NCBI RefSeq assembly: GCF_000240165.1 | Contig: NC_017586.1 | Span: 5,035,228-5,099,227, forward strand | Reading direction: 5' to 3' | DNA: 64,000 nt | From: Streptantibioticus cattleyicolor NRRL 8057 = DSM 46488 | Lineage (GTDB): Bacteria; Actinomycetota; Actinomycetes; Streptomycetales; Streptomycetaceae | Shown here: positions 34,197-43,070 of the stretch, piece by piece | Position numbering within the stretch: position 1 is the first letter of the stretch | How the letters are laid out: each line of letters opens with the position of its first letter | Program-made: the position numbers and the translations under genes | Notes under the pieces: generated by a model | What the model was told of the DNA's origin: nothing | Database searches by the model: none | What the model saw: the letters and a program-made list of their open reading frames with translations, nothing else

Positions 34197-34826
34197 TCAC
34201 GCCGGGCGGATCAGCCCGCTCGCCAGTCCCGCCGCGATCGCCCCGGTGCGGCTGTCGACGCCCAGTTTGTCGTAGATGTGCACCAGGTGGGTCTTGACGG
34301 TGGCCTCGCTGATGAAGAGCCGCTTGGAGATCTGCCGGTTGGCCAGCCCCTCGGCGAGCAGCGCGAGGATCTCGGTCTCCCGGGGCGAGAGCGCCGGGCG
34401 GCCGTCGCGTACCCGGCCCAGCAGCCGGGCGGCGACCGGCGGGGCGAGGACGGTCTCGCCGCGCGCGGCGGCCCGCACCGCGGCGGCCACCTCCTCCGGC
34501 GGCGCGTCCTTGAGCAGATAACCGGTGGCACCGGCCTCCACCGCGGCCAGGATGTCGGCGTCGGTGCTGTACGTGGTCAGGATGAGCACCGCCGGCGGAT
34601 CCGGCAGCGCGGTGATCCGCCGGGTCGCCGCCACCCCGGGCACCCCGGCCATCTGGAGGTCCATCAGCACCACGTCGGGCTCGGCCGCCCCGCTCTCCAG
34701 CAGCGCCAGCGCCGCCGCGCCGTCCGCCGCCTCGCCCACCGCGGTCAGCTCCGGCAGATCGTCCACCATGGCCCGCAGGCCGCGCCGCACCACCGGGTGG
34801 TCGTCGACGATCAGCACCCGGATCAT
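34197..34826 (-). CDS. NarL/LuxR-family response regulator
   Basis: 209 residues. The receiver domain has D8-D9 (LIVDDHP), phosphoacceptor D56 (VVLMDLQMAG), a T-T switch region (LILTTYS) and K in GYLLKDAP. The LuxR helix-turn-helix spans about residues 140-200 (LSPRETEILALLAEGLANRQ and ISEATVKTHLVHIYDKLGV). Its start overlaps the end of the kinase gene (ATGA), so the pair is cotranslated. Likely target is the divergently placed FtsX/ABC pair at 36.7-38.5 kb, a common arrangement; that link is inferred. Confidence 0.93.
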   Translation of the reverse strand: MIRVLIVDDHPVVRRGLRAMVDDLPELTAVGEAADGAAALALLESGAAEPDVVLMDLQMAGVPGVAATRRITALPDPPAVLILTTYSTDADILAAVEAGATGYLLKDAPPEEVAAAVRAAARGETVLAPPVAARLLGRVRDGRPALSPRETEILALLAEGLANRQISKRLFISEATVKTHLVHIYDKLGVDSRTGAIAAGLASGLIRPA

Positions 34827-36046
34827 CCGGCGGCCACCGGCCCCGGCACCGGCAGCGTGGCCGCCACCGCGGTCCCCTCACCGGGGGCCGACTCCACCGT
34901 CAGCGTGCCGCCCAGCTCGCCGATGCGCTCCCGCATGCCGTGCAGCCCGAACGAGTCCCGCCCCGCGCCCCGACCGGGGTCGAAGCCCACCCCGTCGTCG
35001 TACACGTCCAGCGTCACCTGGCCGTCCAGGAAGCCGAGGGTGACCGTGGCGCGGCCGGCCCCGGCGTGCCGGGCGACGTTGGCCAGCGCCTCCTGGGTCA
35101 GCCGCACCAGCGCCACCTCGGCCCGGACCGGCAGCGGATACGGCTCGCCGTCCACCCGTACCTCCACCCGCGCCGGGCCCGGGTGGCGGGCCGCGACCCG
35201 GCGCAGCGCCTCCGGCAGCGAGGCGCCCTGGAGGTCGGGCGGGGTGAGCGCCCGGACGAAGCGGCGGGCCTCGGCCAGGTTCTCCGCCGCGGTGCGCCCG
35301 GCCTGCCGGATGTGGCCGCCGGCCGCGTCCGGGTCGCGCGGCAGCGCCCCCTCGGCGGCCCGGGTCAGCAGCACGATGCTGGAGAGCCCCTGGGCCAGGG
35401 TGTCGTGGATCTCCCGGGCGAGCCGCTGGCGTTCCGCGAGCCGCCCCGCCTCGTGCTGGGCCGCCGCCAGCTCGTCCCGGGTGGTCATCAGGTCGTCGAT
35501 GAGCCGCTGCCGCTCCCGGCTCTCCCGGTACAGCGCGGCGTACCCGTACGCGGTCAGCACCGCCACCCCGGCCCCGGCCAGCGGGCCGATCACCTTGGCG
35601 GCGGTGAGTCCGCCGGGGCCGGCGGACTGGGTGACGACCACCACCGCGGTCGCCGCGGCAACGCACGGCAGCGACCAGCGGGCCGGCAGCAGATGCAGGT
35701 AGAGGAAGAACAACGGGAAGGCCAGATAGCCGAAGTCCGCGTCGAGCGCGAGCAGCGCCGCCCACAACGCGGTGACCACGGCCAGCCACGCCCAGGCCCG
35801 GCCGCGCGACGGCGAACGGTGGTCGCGGCGCACCCCGGCCGCGTACACCGCGCCCAGCAGCACCCCGGGCGCCAGCACCACCGGGGTGGCCGAGCCCGCC
35901 GCCGCCCGGCCCAGCGCCACCGCGAGCAGCACCGCGAAGGTGCCGTGCAGCGCGCCGCGCATCCACCGCAGCGCGGTCGCCTGCGGCACACCGGCACCGT
36001 CCGCGCGGACGTCACCGGGCGGCGGAACGAAGGCTGGGGTCGTCAC
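34823..36046 (-). CDS. HisKA_3-type sensor histidine kinase
   Basis: 407-residue membrane kinase. About five hydrophobic segments between residues 32 and 170 form the sensor part with little outside the membrane. A coiled region leads to the dimerisation motif RQRLAREIHDTLAQGLSSIV with phospho-histidine H214. The ATPase domain has ALVRLTQEALANVARHAGAG, DDGVGFDP and FGLHGMRERI boxes. It phosphorylates the adjacent response regulator. The signal is unknown; few extracellular residues suggest a membrane or envelope cue. Confidence 0.92.
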   Translation of the reverse strand: MTTPAFVPPPGDVRADGAGVPQATALRWMRGALHGTFAVLLAVALGRAAAGSATPVVLAPGVLLGAVYAAGVRRDHRSPSRGRAWAWLAVVTALWAALLALDADFGYLAFPLFFLYLHLLPARWSLPCVAAATAVVVVTQSAGPGGLTAAKVIGPLAGAGVAVLTAYGYAALYRESRERQRLIDDLMTTRDELAAAQHEAGRLAERQRLAREIHDTLAQGLSSIVLLTRAAEGALPRDPDAAGGHIRQAGRTAAENLAEARRFVRALTPPDLQGASLPEALRRVAARHPGPARVEVRVDGEPYPLPVRAEVALVRLTQEALANVARHAGAGRATVTLGFLDGQVTLDVYDDGVGFDPGRGAGRDSFGLHGMRERIGELGGTLTVESAPGEGTAVAATLPVPGPVAAG

Positions 36047-36728
36047 GTCGTACGAGGGTACGGCGGCCGGGCGGCGCGGCGGCGGGCGAGGGCATCAACC
36101 GTTCGATGGATATCGGGGTGCACCCGACGACGGGCCGGGGAACCGCCCGCCGGACCGATGCCGCGCCCGGCTCCCGGAAGGCACCGTGGGAACCGTCGCC
36201 GTTCCGCCCGGGTCCACGGGCGGATCGGCACCGCATCGGTGGGCCTCGCCGGGGCGTCGGAACCCCGCCGGCCGCGAGGGCCCCGGACGTAGCTCTGGGG
36301 GAGCCGTCGCCGGTCCGCCCGGGTCCACCGGGCGGACCGGCGACGTCCCGGTGGGTCTCGCCGGGGCGTCGGAACTCCGCTGGCTGCGGGGTGCCTGGAG
36401 GTGTTTCGGACGTCGCGTCGGATCAGCCTGCGGCTTCCGGGGGCTCGGACGATGCTCCGTGCGCCCGGGTCCACGGGCGGACCGGCACCGCGCCGGACGC
36501 GGGGGACCCCGGACGACGCTCCGGGGGAGCGGGCGAGCGCGAGCTTCGCCCGGGCATTACCCCTTGGTCGTCGCGGGTCCGGTGGGACTTGGGTGTCCCC
36601 GGGCGGCGCGGGGCACCGCCCGCCGGGCGGTCGGCGGCCGTTCGGCGGCGCGACCTTGGCGGCCCGCCGTGACCACCGCCCGCGCGCCCTTCCGGCGGCG
36701 GGCCCACAGCCTTCGAGAGAGGTTTCCC
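36047..36728. repeat. Repeat-rich gap with three copies of a palindromic unit
   Basis: 682 bases between the divergent kinase and permease genes with no believable gene. A hairpin core CCGCCCGGGTCCACGGGCGG (36204-36223) recurs as variants at 36315-36335 and 36461-36480, each followed by GG(A/T)(C/T)CGGC. Between copies 1 and 2 the wider unit stays similar (TCGCCGGGGCGTCGGAA shared), with spacing of 111 and then 146 bases. Translations are Arg/Pro-rich on both strands without start signals. The promoters of both flanking operons must lie in or at the edge of this repeat. Confidence 0.6.
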
Positions 36729-37793
36729 TTGTTCGTCGCACTTCGTGACATCCGGTTCGCCCGTGGGCGGTTCGCGCTCATGGGCGTGGTGGTCGCGCTC
36801 ATCACCACGCTGGTGGTCTTCCTGTACGGGCTCACCGGAGGGCTGGCCCGCGCCGCCACCTCGGCGGTGAGCGCGCTGCCGGCCGATGTGATCGTCTTCG
36901 GCGCCCCCGGCGGGGCGGCGCCGCAGGTCTCGTTCAGCGGCAGCAGCGTCGGCGCGGCGCAGCAGGCGGCGTGGCGGAAGGTGCCGGGCGTGCGGGCGGT
37001 GCGCCCGCTGGGGCTGGCGATGACCCGGCTGACCGGCGATGGACGCACCGGCTCGGTCGGGGTCCTCGGCGGCGGTCCGCCCCTGCTGCCGGCCGCGCGC
37101 ACCGGAGCCGCGCCGCACGACGGGCAGGTGCTCCTCGGCGCCTCGGCGGCGCGCCGGTTCCGGGCCGCCCCCGGGGACACCGTCACCCTCGGCACCCGGC
37201 GGCTGACCGTCTCCGGGGTGGGCCCCGACCTCTCCTACGCCCACGCCGACGCGGTGTGGACCACCCCGGCCACCTGGCGCCAGGTCACCGGGGCGCGGCA
37301 GCCGACCGTGCTCGCGGTCACCGGGCACCCGGCCGCCGGTTCCGCCACGCCGGACGGCACCGTCGCCGCCGGCCGCGCGGAGGCGCTCGCCGGGGTCGAC
37401 GGGTACGCGGCCGAACACGGCAGCCTCCAGCTCGTGCAGGGCTTCCTCTTCGCGGTGAGCGCCCTGGTCACCGGGGCGTTCTTCACCGTGTGGACGGTCC
37501 AACGGGCGCCCGCCATCGCCCTGTTGAAGGCGGTCGGCGCGAGCAGCGGCTATCTGGTCCGGGACGCGCTGGCGCAGGCGCTGGCGGTGCTGGCGGCCGG
37601 GGCGGCGCTGGGCGCGGGCGCCGGGGCGCTCGGCGGGGCGCTGGCCGGGCGGACGGTGCCGTTCGCGGTGGGCGCCGGGACGGTGGCGGTGCCGGTCGCG
37701 GTGATGATCGGGCTGGGGCTGGCCGGCTCCGCGCTGGCGGTGCGCCGGATCACCTCGGTCGACCCGCTGACCGCGCTGGGGGCCGGCCGATGA
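36729..37793 (+). CDS. FtsX-like ABC transporter permease
   Basis: 354 residues, the MacB/LolCE-type layout. One N-terminal membrane helix (ALMGVVVALITTLVVFLYG, about residues 17-35) is followed by an extracytoplasmic domain of about 200 residues, and three C-terminal helices from about residue 240 (FLFAVSALVTGAFFTVWTV, then LAVLAAGAALGAGAGALGG). The TTG at 36729 has GAGAGAGG 6 bases upstream; no ATG or GTG fits the homologous start FVALRDIRFARGRF. It overlaps the ATPase gene by four bases. The probable substrate class is lipid, peptide or antibiotic. Confidence 0.85.
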   Translation: MFVALRDIRFARGRFALMGVVVALITTLVVFLYGLTGGLARAATSAVSALPADVIVFGAPGGAAPQVSFSGSSVGAAQQAAWRKVPGVRAVRPLGLAMTRLTGDGRTGSVGVLGGGPPLLPAARTGAAPHDGQVLLGASAARRFRAAPGDTVTLGTRRLTVSGVGPDLSYAHADAVWTTPATWRQVTGARQPTVLAVTGHPAAGSATPDGTVAAGRAEALAGVDGYAAEHGSLQLVQGFLFAVSALVTGAFFTVWTVQRAPAIALLKAVGASSGYLVRDALAQALAVLAAGAALGAGAGALGGALAGRTVPFAVGAGTVAVPVAVMIGLGLAGSALAVRRITSVDPLTALGAGR

Positions 37794-38512
37794 CCGCGAC
37801 GAACGCTTCCGCCCCGCTGCGGCTGGCCGGGGTGCGGCTGACCTACCCGGACGGCGAGCGCCGGCTGACCGCGCTGGACGGGGTGTCGCTGACCGTGGAC
37901 GCCGGTGAACTGGTGGCGGTCGCCGGGCCGTCCGGTTCGGGCAAGTCGAGCCTGCTGGCGGTCGCCGCCACGCTGCTGACGCCGGACGCCGGGCAGGTGA
38001 CGGTGGCCGGCCGGGAGACCGGCCGGCTGCGCCCCGCCGAGCGCGCCGCGCTGCGCCGCGAGCACATCGGGATCGTCTTCCAACAGGCCAATCTGCTCCC
38101 GGCGTTGACCGCGGTCGAGCAACTGCTGGTGGTGGAGCACCTGCGCGGCCGGCGCCCGCGGGCCGCCCGGGAACGGGCCGAGGAACTGCTGGACTCGGTC
38201 GGCCTGGACGCCGCAAAGCGGGCCCGCCGGCCGCATCAGCTCTCCGGCGGCGAACGCCAGCGCGTCAACATCGCCCGCGCGCTGTTCACCGGCCCGTCGG
38301 TGCTGCTGGTGGACGAGCCGACCTCGGCGCTGGACCGCGAACGCGGCGCGCACGTCATGGAGTTGCTCGCCGAGGTGACCGCCGTCCACCGCACCGCCAC
38401 CGTCCTGGTCACCCATGACACCGGGCTGCTGGAACGGGCCGGGCGGGTGGTGTGGATGCGCGACGGCCGCCTCGACGGGCAACGGAGCGGCGGCGGGCGG
38501 ACGGCGCCGTGA
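37790..38512 (+). CDS. LolD/MacB-type ABC transporter ATP-binding protein
   Basis: 240 residues. Walker A GPSGSGKSSLL (about residues 45-55), Q-loop FQQANLLPALT, signature LSGGERQRVNIARAL, Walker B VLLVDEPTSALD and the H-loop VLVTHDTGLL are all intact. Its ATG overlaps the permease stop (ATGA). The likely controller is the NarL-type two-component system encoded divergently across the repeat gap. The gene ends 5 bases from a convergent gene. Confidence 0.92.
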   Translation: MTATNASAPLRLAGVRLTYPDGERRLTALDGVSLTVDAGELVAVAGPSGSGKSSLLAVAATLLTPDAGQVTVAGRETGRLRPAERAALRREHIGIVFQQANLLPALTAVEQLLVVEHLRGRRPRAARERAEELLDSVGLDAAKRARRPHQLSGGERQRVNIARALFTGPSVLLVDEPTSALDRERGAHVMELLAEVTAVHRTATVLVTHDTGLLERAGRVVWMRDGRLDGQRSGGGRTAP

Positions 38513-38517
38513 CGGGG

Positions 38518-38985
38518 TCAGTCGTTGTGCGCGTAGAGCTTGAGCACCGGCACCCCGACCTTGTGCCGGGCCCGGGAGGCCCAGTCCCGGTGGAAGAACT
38601 CCTCGACCAGGTGGGGCGCGGTGAGCACGATCACCTCGTCGGCGCCGGTCTGCTCGACCACCGAGCGCAGCAGGTCCAGCGGGTGCTCCTCGACGATCTG
38701 GCCGACCGCCTCGGCGCCGGTGGCCCGCAGCGCCTTCAGGCTGTGCTCCAGCGCGTGCACCGCCGGGGCCAGCGCCTGGTCGCCCTCCGGTTCCTCCTCC
38801 TCGCGGGCGGCCTCGCGCAGTTCGCCGAGGGCGACGTCGTCCAGGGCGCGCAGCAGTCTCTCCTGGTCCCCGCGCGGTTGCATCAGGACGACGAAGGAGA
38901 CGGCTTCGTCACTGTGCAAGGTGGTCACCAGCTGCACGTCGACGGGGGCGAGCGGCTTCTCGATCATGAGTACGGTCGTGATCAC
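38518..38985 (-). CDS. Conserved UspA-like Streptomyces protein of unknown function
   Basis: 155 residues, cytoplasmic. N-terminal VITTVLMIEKPLAPVDVQLV and C-terminal GADEVIVLTAPHLVEEFFHR, then VGVPVLKLYAHND, suggest an alpha/beta nucleotide-binding fold of the universal-stress type with an acidic middle (EAAREEEEPEGD). Relatives are often mislabelled indole-3-glycerol phosphate synthase, which the sequence does not support. GTG 38985 follows an AAGGA box by 7 bases; the longer open frame adds a region without homologous look. It stands alone between convergent and same-strand neighbours. Confidence 0.75.
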   Translation of the reverse strand: MITTVLMIEKPLAPVDVQLVTTLHSDEAVSFVVLMQPRGDQERLLRALDDVALGELREAAREEEEPEGDQALAPAVHALEHSLKALRATGAEAVGQIVEEHPLDLLRSVVEQTGADEVIVLTAPHLVEEFFHRDWASRARHKVGVPVLKLYAHND

Positions 38986-39165
38986 GGACTCGTCCTTCTT
39001 TCTCACGGGCCACCGGGCCCCCATGGAAACCAAGCTGCCCCGCCTCCGCACGGGGCACCCGGGAGGAGCATTCCCCCGGAACATCAAACGGAACGGCGTA
39101 TTCCGGGGTGACGCCCCCACGCCTCCCGGGCCACCCCTGCCCCGTCCGGCCCGGGGTACCCGTGG

Positions 39166-39942
39166 TCAGCGGACGCGTACGTACCGGGTGAACAGGAACC
39201 CCTGCTCCTCCAGGACCGAGACGGGGCGGAAGCGGTCCGGCTCGGCGATCAGCGGACCGTTGGCGATCCGGGGCGCGGTGCCCGCGGTGAGCAGCGGCGC
39301 CACGGTCAGGCACAGCTCGTCCAGCACCCCGGCCGCGGCGAACTGGCCGAGCAGCCGGGGGCCGCCCTCGGTCAGCAGCCGGGTCATCCCGTGCCCGGCG
39401 AGTACCCGCACCGCCTCCGCCGGATCGACCCGGGTGCCCTCGCCGGCCCGCAGCACCCGGGCGCCCGACGCCTCGGCGGCCCGCACCCGCTCCGGATCGG
39501 CGCCGGTGCCGGTGAGCACCACGGTGGGCACCACCGGCCCGGTGAACAGCGGAAGCGTGAAGTCCAGCTCCAGCGCGGCGCTGACCACCACGATCGTCGG
39601 GGCCGGCGGCTGCCCGAGGGCGGCCCGCCGGGCGGCGAACGCCTCCCGCACCCGGGCCGGCCGGTACCCCTCCTGGCGTACCGTTTCCGCACCCACCACG
39701 ACGGCGTCCGCGAGCCCGCGCAGCACGCCGAAGACCCGCATGTCGGCCTCGGAGGAGAGCGGCTGGGACCGGCCGTCGTGCCAGGCCGCGCCGTCCAGCG
39801 AGGACACCATGTTCGCCCGCAGCCAGGCCGGGCGGTCCGGGGCCGGCTCGGGGTAGGCGTAGGCGTCGGCCAGCCCGTCCAGCGTGGCGAGGGTCTCATC
39901 GGCGGCCGACCCGGTGGTCGGGGCAGGGAACAAGCGGTGCAT
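39166..39942 (-). CDS. Pyrimidine reductase family protein (RibD C-terminal domain)
   Basis: 258 residues of the RibD-C/dihydrofolate-reductase fold. WLRANMVSSLDGAAWHDGRS, GLADAVVVGAETVRQEGY, LTEGGPRLLGQFAAAGVLDE and LCLTVAPLLTAG match the NADPH-dependent reductase that converts the deaminated pyrimidine in riboflavin synthesis. It lacks the RibD deaminase domain and is not next to other rib genes, so a distinct reductase role is possible. ATG 39942 gives the homologous MHRLFPAP start, 24 bases inside the longest frame. Confidence 0.82.
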   Translation of the reverse strand: MHRLFPAPTTGSAADETLATLDGLADAYAYPEPAPDRPAWLRANMVSSLDGAAWHDGRSQPLSSEADMRVFGVLRGLADAVVVGAETVRQEGYRPARVREAFAARRAALGQPPAPTIVVVSAALELDFTLPLFTGPVVPTVVLTGTGADPERVRAAEASGARVLRAGEGTRVDPAEAVRVLAGHGMTRLLTEGGPRLLGQFAAAGVLDELCLTVAPLLTAGTAPRIANGPLIAEPDRFRPVSVLEEQGFLFTRYVRVR

Positions 39943-40096
39943 GCACGGCAGTCTGGCACGGCGCATCCGCCGAGGCAGAGGGCGTGCACCGGGACGACCG
40001 CGCGCCCCTGTACGGCGTGGCGGGCCGGGCGCACGCGTCGCGCGGACCGGCGGGCGCGGCTGAGCACGCCCCGGGAAGGGAATAGGCTTGGGGGCT

Positions 40097-41170
40097 GTGT
40101 CCTCTGCCGCCTCAGCCTCCCGCTCCGACGCGCATCCGATAGCCGACGCGCCCGTGTCGCTGTGCGCGCGCGAACCGCACGTGCCCGCCGACCGGCTGGT
40201 CGCCGAAATGGTGCCGCCGCCGCGTTTCGACTCCGTACGGTTCGAGAACTACCACCCCGACCCCGGGCAGCCCAGCCAGGCCGAGGCGGTACGGGTGCTC
40301 AGCGGCTTCGCCGCCGGCCTCGGCGACGAGGGCACCGCGCGCCGGCGCCGCTGGTTCAAGCGCGAGGCGCCGGCCCCCGCCGGGCCCAGCGGGATCTACC
40401 TGGACGGCGGCTACGGGGTGGGCAAGACGCACCTGCTCGCCTCGTTGTGGCACGCCACCCCGGCCCCCGCCGAGCGCAAGGCGTTCGGCACCTTCGTGGA
40501 GCTGACCAACCTGGTCGGCGCCCTCGGTTTCCAGCAGGCGGTCACCGCGCTCAGCGGCCACCGGCTGCTGTGCATCGACGAGTTCGAGCTGGACGACCCG
40601 GGCGACACCGTGCTCGTCTCCACGCTGCTGGGCAAGCTGGCCGACGCCGGCGTCCGGCTCGCCGCGACCTCCAACACCCTGCCCGGCAAGCTCGGCGAGG
40701 GGCGCTTCGCCGCCGCCGACTTCATGCGGGAGATCCAGGGGCTCTCGGCCCGCTTCCGCAGCCTGCGCATCGACGGCGAGGACTACCGCCACCGCGGGCT
40801 GCCCGCCGCGCCGCCGCCCTTCACCGACGAGCAGGTCACCGAGCGCGCGCACGCCACGCCGGGCGCCTCGCTGGACGACTTCGGGGCGCTCCTCGGCCAC
40901 CTCGCCCGGGTCCACCCCAGCCGTTACGGGGCGCTGTGCGAGGGCGTCGACGCGGTCTTCCTGCGCCAGGTGGCCCCGGTCGCCGACCAGGCCACCGCGC
41001 TGCGCCTGGTGGTGCTCGCCGACCGGCTCTACGACCGCGAGGTGCCGGTGATGGCCTCCGGCGTGCCGTTCGACGCGATATTCAGCGAGGAGATGCTGAA
41101 CGGCGGCTACCGCAAGAAGTACTTCCGCGCGATATCCCGGCTGACCGCCCTCGCCCGCGACGCTGCCTGA
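40097..41170 (+). CDS. zapE: AFG1-family ATPase ZapE
   Basis: 357 residues. The AFG1/ZapE pattern is clear: PPPRFDSVRFENYHPDPGQPS, Walker A GGYGVGKTHLLASLWH, Walker B LLCIDEFELDDPGD, sensor LAATSNTLPGKLGEGRF with ADFMREIQGLSARF, and the C-terminal RLVVLADRLYDREVPVMASG. In E. coli ZapE destabilises FtsZ rings under low oxygen; in actinobacteria the role is not well defined. GTG 40097 is preferred over TTG 40088, though neither has a strong ribosome-binding site. Confidence 0.88.
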   Translation: MSSAASASRSDAHPIADAPVSLCAREPHVPADRLVAEMVPPPRFDSVRFENYHPDPGQPSQAEAVRVLSGFAAGLGDEGTARRRRWFKREAPAPAGPSGIYLDGGYGVGKTHLLASLWHATPAPAERKAFGTFVELTNLVGALGFQQAVTALSGHRLLCIDEFELDDPGDTVLVSTLLGKLADAGVRLAATSNTLPGKLGEGRFAAADFMREIQGLSARFRSLRIDGEDYRHRGLPAAPPPFTDEQVTERAHATPGASLDDFGALLGHLARVHPSRYGALCEGVDAVFLRQVAPVADQATALRLVVLADRLYDREVPVMASGVPFDAIFSEEMLNGGYRKKYFRAISRLTALARDAA

Positions 41171-41172
41171 TC

Positions 41173-41196
41173 GTGTTCGCTCGCCTCCGGGCGCTC
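41173..41196. repeat. 24-nt exact repeat, copy 2 (after zapE)
   Basis: Identical over 24 bases to 18257-18280. Here it starts 3 bases past the zapE stop and is followed by a TCGCTC-rich stretch to about 41310. The rest of the 179-base gap before the treZ stop holds nothing else that I recognise. Confidence 0.6.
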
Positions 41197-41349
41197 TTCT
41201 CCGCTGCCGACACTCCTCAGGACTGCGCTCGCTCCTTCGTCGCTCCCTTGCCTTCGTCGCTTTCGGCATCGGCGCGCCCTTCGGCTCGCTCACCCACCGG
41301 GTCCGTGGTTGCCGGACAGCGGGGGCTGAACGGCGCGTAAAACGTTTCC

Positions 41350-43068
41350 TCACGGCTCCCGGACCACCGCGGCGGACCACGGGGGGAGGACCAGGCGGTC
41401 CGTGCCGGGTGGGAGCTTCGCGGAGGCGACCAGGACGTGGTGGCCGGTCACGGGGAGGGTACGGGGGGAGTCGGAGAGGTTGACGGCGGTGCGCAGGGAG
41501 CCGCGGCGCAGCAGGATCCAGCGGGCCTCCTCGTCGTGGACGGCCTCGACGGCGGTCAGATCGGGGTCGGTCAGCTCGGGTTCGGTGGCGCGCAGCGCGA
41601 TCAGCTCGCGGTACCAGCGCAGCAGCCCGGCGTGGGGTTCACGGTGCGGCTGCGACCAGTCCAGGCAGGACCGCAGCCGGGTCGCGGGGTCCTGCGGATC
41701 GGGTATCTCCTCGGCGGACCAGCCGTGCCCGGCGAACTCCCGGCGGCGCCCGTCCCGTACCGCCGCGGCCAGCTCGGGATCGGTGTGGTCGGTGAAGAAC
41801 TGCCAGGGCGTGGCGGCCCCCCACTCCTCGCCCATGAAGAGCATCGGCGTGAACGGCGCGGTGAGCACCAGGGCCGCCGCCACCGTCAACTGACGCACCG
41901 TCAGGCGATCGCCGAGGGCCCGGTTGCCTATCTGGTCGTGGGTCTGGGCGTACCCCAGGAAACGGTGGGCGGGGACGTCGGACGGCACCGGGCGGCCGTG
42001 CCGGCGGCCCCGGAACGAGGAGTACGTGCCGTCGTGCAGCCACACCCGGGTGAGCGTCTTGGCCAGCGCCGCCATCGGGGCGCGGGCGAAGTCGGCGTAG
42101 TAGCCCTGCGACTCCCCGGTCACCGCGGCGTGCACCGCGTGGTGGAAGTCGTCGCTCCACTGCGCGTGCAACCCCAGCCCCCCGGCCTGCCGCGGGGCCG
42201 TGGTGCGCGGGTCGTTGAGGTCGGACTCGGCGATCAGGAACAGCGGGCGCCCGGTGGCGGCGGCCAGCCGGTCCACCGCGGCGGATAGCTCGGCCAGGAA
42301 GTGCTCGGCCCGGGTGTCCACCAGCGCGTGCACCGCGTCCAGCCGCAGCCCGTCGAGCCGGTAGTCGCGCAGCCACGCCAGCGCGCTGCCGATCAGGAAG
42401 TCCCGCACCTCGTCGGAGCCGGGCGCGTCCAGGTTGACCGCGGCGCCCCACGGCGTGTGGTGGGTGTCGGTGAAGTACGGGCCGAAGCGCGGCAGATGGT
42501 TGCCGGAGGGGCCCAGGTGGTTGTGGACCACGTCCAGCACCACGCCGAGCCCGTGCGCGTGCGCCGCGTCCACCAACCGCTTCAGGCCGTCCGGCCCCCC
42601 GTACGGCTCGTGCACCGCCCACAGGCACACGCCCTCGTACCCCCAGCCGTGCCGGCCCGGGAACGGGCAGACCGGCATCAGGGCCACATGGGTGACCCCC
42701 AGGGCCACGAGGTGGTCCAGCCGGGCCGCCGCCGCGTCGAAGGTGCCCTCCTCGGTGAAGGTGCCCACGTGCAGCTCGTAGAGGACGGCCCCCGGCAGCG
42801 GGCGGCCGTGCCACGGCGTGGACCAGGCGAACCGGTCGTGGTCCACCACCGCGCTCGCCCCCTCCGGGCCGTCCGGCTGGCGCCTGGAGCGCGGGTCGGG
42901 CAGCGGCTCACCGCCGTCCAGCACGAACGCGTACCGCGTGCCGTCCCGGTACGGCGCGGTGGCACACCGCCACCAGCCCGGGCGGCGCGGATCGGGGTCC
43001 ATCGGGTGGTCGGTGCCCGCCACCCGCACCGCCACCCGCCCGGCGTCCGGCGCCCACACCTCGTACAC
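41350..43068 (-). CDS. treZ: Malto-oligosyltrehalose trehalohydrolase
   Basis: 572-residue GH13 enzyme that releases trehalose from maltooligosyl-trehalose. An N-terminal beta-domain (VYEVWAPDAGRVAVRVAG) precedes the barrel: VLYELHVGTFTEEGTFDAA, nucleophile in LDGLRLDAVHAL, acid/base in LFLIAESDLNDP and the THDQIGNRALGDR loop. GTG 43068 lies two bases past the stop of the upstream receptor gene, with GGGAGG 6 bases before it inside that gene, so its translation depends on the upstream unit. treY is 5 kb away in another transcript. Confidence 0.93.
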   Translation of the reverse strand: MYEVWAPDAGRVAVRVAGTDHPMDPDPRRPGWWRCATAPYRDGTRYAFVLDGGEPLPDPRSRRQPDGPEGASAVVDHDRFAWSTPWHGRPLPGAVLYELHVGTFTEEGTFDAAAARLDHLVALGVTHVALMPVCPFPGRHGWGYEGVCLWAVHEPYGGPDGLKRLVDAAHAHGLGVVLDVVHNHLGPSGNHLPRFGPYFTDTHHTPWGAAVNLDAPGSDEVRDFLIGSALAWLRDYRLDGLRLDAVHALVDTRAEHFLAELSAAVDRLAAATGRPLFLIAESDLNDPRTTAPRQAGGLGLHAQWSDDFHHAVHAAVTGESQGYYADFARAPMAALAKTLTRVWLHDGTYSSFRGRRHGRPVPSDVPAHRFLGYAQTHDQIGNRALGDRLTVRQLTVAAALVLTAPFTPMLFMGEEWGAATPWQFFTDHTDPELAAAVRDGRRREFAGHGWSAEEIPDPQDPATRLRSCLDWSQPHREPHAGLLRWYRELIALRATEPELTDPDLTAVEAVHDEEARWILLRRGSLRTAVNLSDSPRTLPVTGHHVLVASAKLPPGTDRLVLPPWSAAVVREP

Positions 43069-43070
43069 GG

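Noticed and set aside
32679-34881. 737-codon frame joining murC with the response regulator region
   Set aside because: The murC start at 34065 has a good ribosome-binding site and the rest is the regulator gene in another frame.
36043-36741. Arg/Pro-rich minus-strand frame of 232 codons in the kinase-permease gap
   Set aside because: The translation only mirrors the repeated hairpin units; other frames are equally open.
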